Below are positions 33,345-41,675 of a stretch of DNA of 64,000 nt, in pieces. Where the stretch lies: NCBI RefSeq assembly GCF_001281315.1, contig NZ_CP012477.1:62001-126000 (forward strand), given 5' to 3'. The notes under the pieces are model-generated. The model was not told the origin of the DNA. It did no database searches and saw nothing but the letters and a program-made list of their open reading frames with translations. Every line of letters begins with the position of its first letter. Position 1 is the stretch's first letter. Both the position numbers and the translations under genes were made by a program. This DNA is from Arthrobacter sp. ERGS1:01. Its GTDB lineage: Bacteria > Actinomycetota > Actinomycetes > Actinomycetales > Micrococcaceae.

Positions 33345-35390
33345 GTGAACCGCAATGTGTCAGCAATGGCCATCCCCATGGGCGTCGTGGGCATTGTGCT
33401 GCTCCTTGTGGTGCCCATCCCCACGCTTTTGCTGGACGTCCTGATCATCATCAACATCGTGTTTGCGCTGCTGGTGCTCATGAACACGATGTTCGTGAAG
33501 AAGCCGCTGGACTTCTCCGTGTTCCCGTCCCTGCTGCTGGTGGCCACACTGTTCCGGCTGGGCCTGAACGTGGCCTCCACCCGGCTGGTGCTGGGCCAGG
33601 CGCACGCCGGCCAGGTGATCCAGGCCTTTGGCGAGGTCACCGTGGGCGGAAACCTGATCATTGGTGCGGTGATCTTCCTGATCCTGGTGGTCATCCAGTT
33701 CGTGGTGGTCACCAAGGGTGCCGAGCGCGTGGCCGAGGTGGGCGCCCGCTTCACCCTTGACGCCATGCCCGGCAAGCAGATGGCGATCGACGCCGACCTC
33801 AACGCCGGCCTGATTACCGACGTCGCGGCCCGGGAACGCCGCGCCGAGGTCTCCGCCGAGGCCGACTTCTACGGTGCCATGGACGGTGCGTCCAAGTTCG
33901 TCAAGGGCGACGCGATCGTTGGCATCATCATTATCATCATCAACCTGGTGGGCGGCATCGCGATCGGCATGGGCCAGCGCGGCATGGACATCGCCGACGC
34001 GCTGAACACCTACTCGCTGCTCTCCATGGGCGACGGACTGGTCTCGCAGATCCCGGCACTGCTGATGGCCGTGGCCACGGGCATGATCGTGACCCGTTCC
34101 AACGCCTCCTCCGACATGGGTACGACGGCGGCCGTGCAGCTGACGCAGTCCCGCCCGGCCCTGATGGTGGCCGGGATCGCGGCGATCATCATGGCCGTCA
34201 TCCCCGGCATGCCGGTGTTCTTGTTCCTGGCGGTCGGTGCGATCCTGCTCGTGATTGGCCAACGGGTGAAGGCGGCCGAAACGAAGGCGGCGACGGCGGC
34301 CGCGCTGGCGGCCCTGCCGTCGGCGCCCCGGACCGAAACCACCGAGGACATCCTGGAACAGATGCGCGTCCAGCCGTTGGAAATCCAGTTGGCCACCGAC
34401 CTCGTGGACCTGGTGTCCGGCTCCGCCGACGACCTGCTGGCCCGCATCCGCGCCCTCCGGCACAAGGTGGCCATGGAAATGGGCATCGTGGTGCCCCCGG
34501 TCCGCACCCGCGACCACGTTGAACTGCCGCCGTCCACCTACGTCATCCGGATTGCCGGCGTGGAAGCCGGCCGCGGAACCGCACCGGCCGGCCGCGTGCT
34601 GGCCCTCGGCGACAACCTGGCCTGCCTGCCGGGCACCCCCACCGTGGAACCCGTGTTCGGGCTGGCCGGCAAATGGGTGCCGGCGGAGATGCGGCACAGT
34701 GCCGAGATGGCCGGAGCCACCGTGGTGGACAGGGTCTCGGTGCTCGTGACGCATTTGTCGTCGGTGGTCAGCGCCAACGCGGCCCGGCTGCTCAGCAGGG
34801 AGGACGTGCGCGTCCTGACCGAGGGGGTCAAGGAGGTGTCGCCGTCCATTGTGGAGGACCTGATCCCCGGGCTGTTGTCGCTGGGCGAAGTGCAAAGCGT
34901 GCTCCAGGGGCTGCTGGTGGAGCAGGTGCCCATCAACGACCTGCCCCGCATCTACGAGGCACTGTCGCTGCAGGCCAAAAAAGGCTCCGACACGGAAGGA
35001 CTCGTGGAGGCGGCCCGGACCGGCCTGGGCCCCGTCATTGCCGACAAATACCTGGAGGGCGGCACCCTGGCCGTGCTCATGATTGACCCAACCCTGGAAC
35101 AGGGCATGCTGGAGGGCTTGCGGCCCTCGGACCTCGGCACCCAAATCGTCATGGACGCCAACCGGCTCGAGGCCGTGCTGACCAGTGTTGGCGACAACGC
35201 GGCCGCGGCCGAGGCATCAGGCCGGACCGTGGTGCTGGTGTGTGCCCCGGCCCTGCGTCCGGCCATCCGGCGCCTGGTGGCCGGGCGCGTCAACGGACTG
35301 CCCGTGCTCTCCTACACCGAGGCCACGGCCGGCAACCCGACCATCGAAACGTTAGGAGTGGTGCGCGGTGCCCAGTCGATTTCAGCTTAA
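33345..35390 (+). CDS. flhA: FlhA, flagellar export protein
   Basis: Export platform protein of 681 aa. The N-terminal half has about eight membrane helices with family motifs FRLGLNVASTRLVL, AEVGARFTLDAMPGKQMAIDADLNAGLI and GDGLVSQIPALLMAVATGMIVTR. The C-terminal half is the cytoplasmic ring (from ~residue 330) that docks chaperone-substrate complexes. The start is GTG 33345. It overlaps the flhF-like gene by 23 bp. Confidence 0.96.
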   Translation: MNRNVSAMAIPMGVVGIVLLLVVPIPTLLLDVLIIINIVFALLVLMNTMFVKKPLDFSVFPSLLLVATLFRLGLNVASTRLVLGQAHAGQVIQAFGEVTVGGNLIIGAVIFLILVVIQFVVVTKGAERVAEVGARFTLDAMPGKQMAIDADLNAGLITDVAARERRAEVSAEADFYGAMDGASKFVKGDAIVGIIIIIINLVGGIAIGMGQRGMDIADALNTYSLLSMGDGLVSQIPALLMAVATGMIVTRSNASSDMGTTAAVQLTQSRPALMVAGIAAIIMAVIPGMPVFLFLAVGAILLVIGQRVKAAETKAATAAALAALPSAPRTETTEDILEQMRVQPLEIQLATDLVDLVSGSADDLLARIRALRHKVAMEMGIVVPPVRTRDHVELPPSTYVIRIAGVEAGRGTAPAGRVLALGDNLACLPGTPTVEPVFGLAGKWVPAEMRHSAEMAGATVVDRVSVLVTHLSSVVSANAARLLSREDVRVLTEGVKEVSPSIVEDLIPGLLSLGEVQSVLQGLLVEQVPINDLPRIYEALSLQAKKGSDTEGLVEAARTGLGPVIADKYLEGGTLAVLMIDPTLEQGMLEGLRPSDLGTQIVMDANRLEAVLTSVGDNAAAAEASGRTVVLVCAPALRPAIRRLVAGRVNGLPVLSYTEATAGNPTIETLGVVRGAQSISA

Positions 35391-36351
35391 GGGGCCCAGC
35401 CTTGCCGCACTCAAGTGGCAGCTGGTCCATGAATACGGCCAGCGGGCCCGGATTGTCCGTGCTGAACGCATCCAGGTGGGCGGGCTGTTCGGCCTGGGCG
35501 CCGAGACCAGCTACGAGGTGACCGTGGAGGTGGACGGGCCGCCCCTGACGGCCAAGGCGGCGCCCCGGCCCGCCCCGGACGCGGGGACGCGGCCCGCTGC
35601 AACCTCGCGGCGCGGGCTGTCCGCGCTGCTGGCGGAGGCCGACAAGGCCGACAGCCACGGCACGGCCGTCGCCGTGCCCACAGTGCCCGCGGAATCCGCC
35701 GGGAAGCCGGTGGAGCAGGCCGTACGGAAGCCCGATTTTGACGCCATCATGGCGCGGCTGGCCGTTGCCGGCGATGAGGAATGCGGATCAGCGGTGGCCG
35801 GCGATGCGGAAGGCGGCCCGGCGCACACCCGGCCCGCACCGCCCGAGCCCGACGGCGGCGTCGTGCGTCCGTCCACCCGTGCCGGCGACCTGGTGGTGCT
35901 GGTGGGCCTGCGCGAGCAACCGCTGGGCGTGGCAACGTCGATGCTGCGCGAACTCAACCACGCGGGCGGGGCCATGCTGCGCACCGCCGGCGGGCACCGG
36001 GCGGAGGGCGTGGAACACGTGCTCATCGACAGTCCCGGCGTCAAGAAGGCCCAGGCGCTGGCCGCCGTCGCCAACAAACCGCTTTTGGTAGCATTCAGCA
36101 TTGGGGCCAGGACGTCGTCGAAACCGGCCGCTTTATCGGCACTGCGCCCGGACCAGCTCTGGCTGGTGGTGGACGCGGCCCACAAACCCGAGGACACCGC
36201 GGCGTGGGTGCGCCAAATATGCTGGTTCTCCACACCCGACGCGTTGGCCGTGGTGGGATCCGAGGACACCTCGACCCCGGAAACGGTCAACGAGCTCGAT
36301 ATTCCCGTGGGCTGGCTGGACGGCCAACAGGCCGAACGCCCCACGCTTTAG
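35368..36351 (+). CDS. Degenerate FlhF-like protein without GTPase motifs
   Basis: Protein of 327 aa in the flhF position, right after flhA. Residues 1-55 (FQLKGPSLAALKWQLVHEYGQRARIVRAERIQVGGLFGLGAETSYEVTVEV) have the pattern of the FlhF N-terminal B domain. A low-complexity linker follows. Around residues 172-200 a beta-strand/loop/helix (GDLVVLVGLREQPLGVATSMLRELNHAG) sits where the SRP-GTPase P-loop should be, but the Gly-Lys-Thr of Walker A is absent. Later stretches VEHVLIDSPGV and QLWLVVDAAHKPEDTAAWV look like the remaining core strands. I infer a former FlhF that lost GTP binding; it could also be an unrelated fold. RBS TTAGGAG precedes GTG 35368. Confidence 0.55.
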   Translation: MPSRFQLKGPSLAALKWQLVHEYGQRARIVRAERIQVGGLFGLGAETSYEVTVEVDGPPLTAKAAPRPAPDAGTRPAATSRRGLSALLAEADKADSHGTAVAVPTVPAESAGKPVEQAVRKPDFDAIMARLAVAGDEECGSAVAGDAEGGPAHTRPAPPEPDGGVVRPSTRAGDLVVLVGLREQPLGVATSMLRELNHAGGAMLRTAGGHRAEGVEHVLIDSPGVKKAQALAAVANKPLLVAFSIGARTSSKPAALSALRPDQLWLVVDAAHKPEDTAAWVRQICWFSTPDALAVVGSEDTSTPETVNELDIPVGWLDGQQAERPTL

Positions 36352-36386
36352 CACCACCCCATCAGCACATCCACGGAAGGAAAGCC

Positions 36387-36641
36387 ATGCTGGTACTGAC
36401 TCGGAAGATCGGTGAGAAGATCCTCATCGGCAACGACATTGTCCTGACCATCCTCGACGGCGGCCGCGGGGAGGGCATCCGGATCGGCATTGACGCCCCC
36501 CGGAACGTCTCGATCCACCGCAGCGAGGTGGTGGACGCGGTGTCCGCCAGCAACCAGGAGGCCCTGCAGGCGAGCGGGGACGGTGCGGCCGATCCGGAGC
36601 AGCTCATCCTGGCCGCCCTGGGCCTGGAACCGCCTAGCTGA
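36387..36641 (+). CDS. csrA: CsrA, carbon storage / flagellin translation regulator
   Basis: RNA-binding protein of 84 aa, slightly longer than the usual 61-75 because of a C-terminal tail. The core MLVLTRKIGEKILIGNDIVLTILDGGRGEGIRIGIDAPRNVSIHRSEVVD is unmistakable, including the GxxIGIxAPxxVxxxR/HR-E element that binds GGA. ATG 36387 is preceded by GGAAGG. It ends the fliM-csrA run and overlaps the convergent DinB-like gene by 8 bp. Expected to repress fliC translation unless sequestered by FliW. Confidence 0.95.
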   Translation: MLVLTRKIGEKILIGNDIVLTILDGGRGEGIRIGIDAPRNVSIHRSEVVDAVSASNQEALQASGDGAADPEQLILAALGLEPPS

Positions 36642-37173
36642 AGTCCATCCCGGCGTCGGCGCCCATGGCGTAGGTGGTGTTCGCGCCGTCGATGGCTTCC
36701 CGGATGATGTCCGCATGGCCGCTGTGCTGGGAGATTTCGCGGAGCAGGTGCAGCAGGATCCGGCGGGCCGTCCAGAATTCGCGGTCGGGCTGCCACGGGG
36801 CCAGCGGCAGCGGGATCAGCGCGTCGAGGTCAATCCGTGCCAGGGCGGCATCGGTGATTTTCGCGTTTGCGTGAAAGGCCGCCACCAGGGTCTCGATGGT
36901 CTCCCCGTCGTGGACGGTGTGCCCGTCCGTTCCGGCGGCCATGTCGAAGACGGCGTTTTCGTCGGGTGCCAGGATGGTGGACACCCAGTGCCGTTCGGTG
37001 TCCGTCACGTGCTTGACCAGGCTCGCCAGGGTCAGGGTGCTGGCCGTGCTGCGGGTGTTGGCCTGCTCATCGGTCAAGTTGCGCATGGGAATCATGAACG
37101 TATGCCGCTGATCCGTGAGGATGGCGGAAATATCCGCCATCTCCGCGGAAAGGCTTGCGGGGGAATCGGTCAT
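36634..37173 (-). CDS. DinB-superfamily (DUF664-type) protein
   Basis: Protein of 179 aa. Features of the actinobacterial DUF664/DinB group are present: TLASLVKHVTDTERHWV (residues ~50-66, first His) and the C-terminal ILLHLLREISQHSGHADIIREAIDG with the remaining His metal ligands. It probably acts in thiol-dependent chemistry or detoxification; the substrate is unknown. Start ATG 37173 is chosen for its AAGGAG site 6 bp upstream. It is convergent with csrA with an 8-bp overlap. Confidence 0.8.
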   Translation of the reverse strand: MTDSPASLSAEMADISAILTDQRHTFMIPMRNLTDEQANTRSTASTLTLASLVKHVTDTERHWVSTILAPDENAVFDMAAGTDGHTVHDGETIETLVAAFHANAKITDAALARIDLDALIPLPLAPWQPDREFWTARRILLHLLREISQHSGHADIIREAIDGANTTYAMGADAGMDFS

Positions 37174-37207
37174 TGCCTGCTCCTTGGAATCCATGCCGCC
37201 CACGGAA

Positions 37208-38755
37208 TCATTTTTCCCAGGGCGCCTTGATGGGAAAATACTTCTGCAGGAAGTCGCTTACGCGCTCCCGCCGCTCATCGGCGTCGACCTCGGGGAAGCT
37301 GCCATCGTTCAGGCATAGGAAATCGGCATTGCGCCTGGCCAGGATCCGCTTCAATGAGGCCAGCCCCTTCCTGCTGGTGGTGTCGACGTAGACGCCCAGG
37401 CCGTCCGCGTGCATGACGGCCCGGCCCGTGAGTAGAGCGTAGTAATGGTAGAGCGAATTTGTCACGGAAATGTTCCCGGCGGCGCGGAAGCGGCTGGCCG
37501 CGGTGGCGGCAAATTCGGCCGGGAACGCCTGTTCCAGCTCGGCCATGACGGATTTGCGGAACGGTGCGGCGGAATGTTCCAAATGGCGCGTGGTGAAGCG
37601 GCCAAATTTGTCCCACAGGAGCCGACGGTTCACCCGGGCCGAGTTCTCGAAGCCGCTGCGCTCCACGGAACTTTCGCCCAGGCCGATCCTGTTGGGCGAG
37701 AGCATGAACCGGGTGATGCCGCCGGGGGTGAAGAACATCTCGGGGCCCACCGGCCGGCCAAAGAACATGTCGTCATTGGAATACAGGTAGTGCTCGGCCA
37801 GGCCCGCAATATGGTGCAGCTGGGACTCCACGGCCATCGAATTGTGGGTGGGCAGCACGGACGGATCGGCGAAATGCTCAACGCTGCGCACAATCTGCAC
37901 CCGCGGGTGTTCCGCCAACCATGCGGGTGCCGGGGAGTCGGTGGCGATAAAGATGGTGCGGATCCATGGCGCAAACATGTATATGGAGCGCAGGGCATAT
38001 TTCAGTTCGTCGATTTGCCGGTATCGCGATTCATGCCCGTCACCCTCGCCCAGGACGGCGTCGGCCTCCTGTTCGTGGCGGGCCGCCTGGTATTCCGCGG
38101 AACTGCCGTCCACCCAGCTGAAGACCATGTCCACCGTGAAACGCACGTCAAAGGCGTGGTCGGCAAACATGTTCTCGATGGTCGGCCAGGACATTCCGTA
38201 CCGGCTCACGGTGCCGCGCACAGCGTCCGCGGCGCTGATCCGCCGGCGGGTCAGCGAGTTCTCCAGCGGCAGCTTGATATGCCCCTTCCGGAACGTCCAC
38301 AATTCAAGCTGGACGCCGGCCGACGCCCCGAAATACAGTCCGCCCGCAGGCTCCAGCCGGGGCCGGAACAGCCGGATGATCCGGGTTTTCGCGGGCAGGG
38401 CGGGCTCGCCGTCGGCCAGCAGCACCGTCCGCCGGGCCGTGTCGATGCTGCGCGCGTACAGCGGTTCATCGGCAAAGGAGCGGGCCAGCGCATTCTTCAG
38501 CGCGTGCCGGTAGGCACGGTCGACGGCGAGCACGGGCCGTTCGTTGTTGCCGCGCACCAACAGGTACGGGATCGCGAAGTTATCGAGGGCTGTGCGGATC
38601 GCCAGCAGGTCCGCCACCATGGCCTGGTCCGGGGTGAGCGTGCTGTTGAGGAGTGCCAGCCGGCCCTTGTGGACGACGACGTCGGGCCGGGTCGCCAGCC
38701 TGAGCCAGGCCGGGCTGTGGGCAGGCGTGGCAGGTGGGATGGGGTGTTTGGGCAA
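37208..38755 (-). CDS. Stealth-family phosphotransferase (capsule/exopolysaccharide)
   Basis: Protein of 515 aa with all four Stealth regions: CR1 (FTVDMVFSWVDGSSAEY, near residue 208), CR2 (RQIDELKYALRSIYMFAPWIRTIFIATDS and the catalytic YSNDDMFFGRPV), CR3 (RHLEHSAAPFRKSVMAELEQAFP) and CR4 (CLNDGSF). These proteins transfer hexose-1-phosphate to build phosphodiester-linked surface polysaccharides. The N-terminal 200 aa are less conserved. The start is TTG 38755, supported by AGGAG 8 bp upstream. It stands alone, with no other glycan genes next to it. Confidence 0.88.
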   Translation of the reverse strand: MPKHPIPPATPAHSPAWLRLATRPDVVVHKGRLALLNSTLTPDQAMVADLLAIRTALDNFAIPYLLVRGNNERPVLAVDRAYRHALKNALARSFADEPLYARSIDTARRTVLLADGEPALPAKTRIIRLFRPRLEPAGGLYFGASAGVQLELWTFRKGHIKLPLENSLTRRRISAADAVRGTVSRYGMSWPTIENMFADHAFDVRFTVDMVFSWVDGSSAEYQAARHEQEADAVLGEGDGHESRYRQIDELKYALRSIYMFAPWIRTIFIATDSPAPAWLAEHPRVQIVRSVEHFADPSVLPTHNSMAVESQLHHIAGLAEHYLYSNDDMFFGRPVGPEMFFTPGGITRFMLSPNRIGLGESSVERSGFENSARVNRRLLWDKFGRFTTRHLEHSAAPFRKSVMAELEQAFPAEFAATAASRFRAAGNISVTNSLYHYYALLTGRAVMHADGLGVYVDTTSRKGLASLKRILARRNADFLCLNDGSFPEVDADERRERVSDFLQKYFPIKAPWEK

Positions 38756-38800
38756 CGGCGGCTCTCCTAGGGGTTAGCTGCATAATAGTCCCCGGATGCG

Positions 38801-38831
38801 CCGAAGGGACCCTGGGAAAGGGTCCCTTCGG
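38801..38831 (-). terminator. Terminator hairpin downstream of the DoxX-like gene
   Basis: Perfect 12-bp stem CCGAAGGGACCC / GGGTCCCTTCGG with a 7-nt loop, 20 bp beyond the stop of the leftward gene at 38851. Confidence 0.75.
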
Positions 38832-38850
38832 TGACGTAGCGGCCCGTGCG

Positions 38851-39258
38851 TTACTTGCGCCGCCGGAAGATCAGCGCGACGGCGATCCCGGCCAGCCAAA
38901 AATCCTTTGCCATGGCGGTGCCGGCATGGGTGGGGCGGATGCCGTCCGGCTCCGTCATGCCGGGGGCCTTGAGATAGGTGGCCAGCAGACCGCCGGAAAA
39001 CGTGGCCAGCATGAGCCCGGCCAGCCGGGTGGGCACCAGCGGCAGCAGGAGGGCGGTGCCGATGCCGATCTCAGAGGCACTGAGGTATTTGCCAAATTGC
39101 GCCGGCGTCAGCGTCGCGACCTGGGGGATCGCCCGGGCGGCCGCCGTCTGCAAGCCGGCAGCCTGTTCCTCGGCCAGGCTGAGTTTGCCGATGCCGGAGT
39201 TGAGGATGAACGCCCCGGAGACGAGGCGAAGTGCTGCGGTGCCGATGCTGAAACCCAT
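38851..39258 (-). CDS. DoxX-like membrane protein
   Basis: Membrane protein of 135 aa with about four hydrophobic segments (LRLVSGAFILNSGIGKL; IGIGTALLLPLVPTRLAGLMLATFSGGLLATYL; DFWLAGIAVALIF) and a basic end (RRRK). The pattern fits the DoxX/DUF4267-like group; function unknown. Start ATG 39258 follows AAGGAG. It lies between the Stealth gene and tetR, both on the same strand but apparently transcribed separately. Confidence 0.7.
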   Translation of the reverse strand: MGFSIGTAALRLVSGAFILNSGIGKLSLAEEQAAGLQTAAARAIPQVATLTPAQFGKYLSASEIGIGTALLLPLVPTRLAGLMLATFSGGLLATYLKAPGMTEPDGIRPTHAGTAMAKDFWLAGIAVALIFRRRK

Positions 39259-39376
39259 GGCGTGCTCCTTTGGTGATGGTGAAAACTTTCCTGGCTTCAG
39301 CCTAGGGATCACCGTCCGTGCTGGCTAGTGGCTTTCCGCGGGGGCGGTGCGGGGCGCTCCGATGCCGGGCCGTCGG

Positions 39377-40045
39377 CTAAAGCGACGCGGCGAGCCCTGA
39401 CACCAGGGCGCCCAGGCCCAGCGCGAAGGCGGCGTCGGCGTCGCTGGTCCCGCCGCGGTGGGCGGCGCGGGCGGCGACGGCTGCGCTGAAGGACGGTGCC
39501 TGCGCCGACAGCTCGCCGGTGGCAAAGATGTCGGCCGGGGCGTTGACGTCGTAGGCGGAGCCGTAGATGAAGGATTCCAGGGCCACGATGGCATCCACGA
39601 TCCGCTCGCTGGGCCAGCCGGCCCTCAGGAAGCCGGCCGTGACGGCGTCGTACATCTTGATGGTTTGCGGAGCGTTCGTCACGGGCAGCAGCGCGATGAC
39701 CGGAATGAGCGGCAGGTGGGCGGAAAACGCGTCGCGATAGGAGTGTGCCCAGAGCCGCACGGCCTCCTCCCAGGGCTTGTCCGTGAAGGCGGAGACGTCC
39801 ACGCGCCCCATCAGCGCATCCTCCACCAGGACCAGCACGTCCTGCTTGGAACTAACGTGGTTGTACAGGGCCGACGGCGCTACGTTCAGCTCTTTTGCCA
39901 CGCCGGACATGGTCAGCGCCTTGTAGCCGTCCTTGGCCACGAGCCGCAGCGCGGCCTTGGTGATTTGGGCGGAACTGATCAGGGCGCGCGGGGGCCGGCC
40001 GGCCCGTCGTCGTGCGGGTGCCGCGATCGCTGCGCTCTGGTTCAC
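39377..40045 (-). CDS. TetR-family transcriptional regulator
   Basis: Repressor of 222 aa. A basic N-terminal arm (RRRAGRPPR) is followed by the TetR helix-turn-helix (AALRLVAKDGYKALTMSGVAKELNVAPSALYNHVSSKQDVLVLV, residues ~30-75). The C-terminal ligand domain resembles the tetracycline-repressor-type (TetR_C) fold. It starts at GTG 40045. It is divergent from the amine oxidase gene, with a clean 7-5-7 palindrome between, so it likely controls amine oxidation in response to an amine or its product. Confidence 0.85.
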   Translation of the reverse strand: MNQSAAIAAPARRRAGRPPRALISSAQITKAALRLVAKDGYKALTMSGVAKELNVAPSALYNHVSSKQDVLVLVEDALMGRVDVSAFTDKPWEEAVRLWAHSYRDAFSAHLPLIPVIALLPVTNAPQTIKMYDAVTAGFLRAGWPSERIVDAIVALESFIYGSAYDVNAPADIFATGELSAQAPSFSAAVAARAAHRGGTSDADAAFALGLGALVSGLAASL

Positions 40046-40138
40046 TTCACTCTTTCCGTGCTGCCTGCGCCCCAGGGGGCGAATCTTTTCCCGCCACCGC
40101 CTTTACCCGGCGGGGTGAGGTACGTTACAGTCTATTCT

Positions 40139-40157
40139 AAATGAACGTCATTCATTT
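40139..40157. promoter_or_regulatory. TetR-type operator upstream of the amine oxidase
   Basis: Perfect inverted repeat AAATGAA-CGTCA-TTCATTT in the gap between the divergent tetR and amine oxidase genes, 42 bp before the oxidase ATG. AT-rich arms in GC-rich DNA support a regulatory site. Confidence 0.75.
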
Positions 40158-40198
40158 TATGAGCCCGGACACGAACGGGTTTCCATGGAGAGGAAATA

Positions 40199-41566
40199 AT
40201 GCAGAATCTTGAGCGCGACGTCGTCATCATCGGTGCCGGCCCGTCCGGCATGACGGCAGCACACGAACTCACCAAGGCCGGCCTGACCGTGGCCGTCGTC
40301 GAGGCGCGTGACCGCGTGGGCGGCCGCACCTGGTCCAACACGATCGACGGCGCCTGGCTGGAAATCGGCGGCCAGTGGGTCTCCCCGGACCAGACGGCGC
40401 TGATCGGCCTGCTGGACGAACTCGGCCTGGACACCTACCCCCGCTACCGCGACGGCGACAGCGTCTACATTGCCCCGGACGGCACGCGCACCCGCTACAC
40501 GGGTGAGATGTTCCCGGTCACCGCCGAAACCGAGGCCGAGATGAACAAGCTCATCGACACCCTCGACCTCCTGGCCGCCGCAATGGATCCGGAAAGACCG
40601 TGGGACCACCCGGCCGCCCGCGAACTGGACACCATCTCCTTCCACCACTGGCTGCGCAGCCAGTCCCCGAATGAGGAGGCCTGCAACAACATCGGCCTGT
40701 TCATCGCCGGCGGCATGCTCACCAAGCCCGCGCACGCCTTCTCCGCACTCCAGGCCGTCTTCATGGCCTCCTCCGCCGGCTCCTTCTCCAACCTGGTGGA
40801 CGACAACTTCATCCTCGACAAGCGCGTGGTGGGCGGCATGCAGGGCGTTTCCCTGGCCCTGGCCGCGAAGCTCGGCGAGAACGTCATCCTCAACTCCCCG
40901 GCCCGCACCGTGCGGTGGGAAGAGATCGACGGCGACTACCGCGTCACCGTGACCAGCGACAACGCGACCGTCACCGCCAAGCGCGTGGTCATGGCCGTCC
41001 CGCCGAACCTGTACAGCCGCGTCTCCTTCGACCCGCCGCTGCCCCGCCGCCAGCACCAGATGCACCAGCACCAGTCGCTGGGCCTGGTCATCAAGGTCCA
41101 CGCCGTGTACGAGACCCCGTTCTGGCGTGCCGACGGCCTCTCCGGCACCGGCTTCTCCGCCTCCTCGCTGGTCCAGGAGGTCTACGACAACACCAACCAC
41201 GAGGACCCCCGCGGCACCCTGGTCGCGTTCATCTCCGACGAAAAGGCCGACTACGCCTTTTCGCTCTCGCCCGAGCAGCGCCAGAAGGAAGTCACGACGG
41301 CGCTCGCCGACTTCCTGGGCGACGCCGCGGCCGAGCCCGTGGTCTACTACGAGTCCGACTGGGGCTCCGAGGAATGGACCCGCGGCGCCTACGCCGCCAG
41401 CTACGACCTGGGCGGCCTGCACCGCTACGGACCCGACCAGCTCACCCCCGTCGGCCCCATCCACTGGTCCTGCTCCGACCTGGCCGCCGAGGGCTACCAG
41501 CACGTCGACGGCGCGGTCCGCATGGGCCAGTTCACCGCTGCGAAGCTGATCGCCGACCTCAAGTAG
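40199..41566 (+). CDS. puo: Flavin amine oxidase, probably putrescine oxidase
   Basis: FAD enzyme of 455 aa. The dinucleotide-binding fold is at the N-terminus (DVVIIGAGPSGMTAAHELTKAGLTVAVVEARDRVGGRTWS), followed by the amine-oxidase signature IGGQWVSPDQTALIGLL. The C-terminus (PVGPIHWSCSDLAAEGYQHVDGAVRMGQFTAAKLI) closes the FAD site. Length and the GGMQGVSLALAAKLG segment resemble bacterial putrescine oxidases of Kocuria and Rhodococcus, which convert putrescine to 4-aminobutanal, NH3 and H2O2. A monoamine oxidase for another amine is possible. Linked to a TetR regulator, a stress protein and an APC permease. Confidence 0.85.
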   Translation: MQNLERDVVIIGAGPSGMTAAHELTKAGLTVAVVEARDRVGGRTWSNTIDGAWLEIGGQWVSPDQTALIGLLDELGLDTYPRYRDGDSVYIAPDGTRTRYTGEMFPVTAETEAEMNKLIDTLDLLAAAMDPERPWDHPAARELDTISFHHWLRSQSPNEEACNNIGLFIAGGMLTKPAHAFSALQAVFMASSAGSFSNLVDDNFILDKRVVGGMQGVSLALAAKLGENVILNSPARTVRWEEIDGDYRVTVTSDNATVTAKRVVMAVPPNLYSRVSFDPPLPRRQHQMHQHQSLGLVIKVHAVYETPFWRADGLSGTGFSASSLVQEVYDNTNHEDPRGTLVAFISDEKADYAFSLSPEQRQKEVTTALADFLGDAAAEPVVYYESDWGSEEWTRGAYAASYDLGGLHRYGPDQLTPVGPIHWSCSDLAAEGYQHVDGAVRMGQFTAAKLIADLK

Positions 41567-41576
41567 CAATTCCCGC

Positions 41577-41640
41577 CCGGCTGTGTCGCAGAAACTGCAC
41601 TAAATCGACGATTTTCATGCAGTTTCCGCGACACAGCCGG
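41577..41640. terminator. Long-stem hairpin after the amine oxidase gene
   Basis: 23-nt arms at 41577-41599 and 41618-41640, starting CCGGCTGTGTCGC, pair with one mismatch around an 18-nt AT-rich loop. It separates the oxidase from the downstream usp-permease pair. Confidence 0.7.
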
Positions 41641-41675
41641 GGCCTGAATCATCACTCGTCCACAGGAGGACACTT

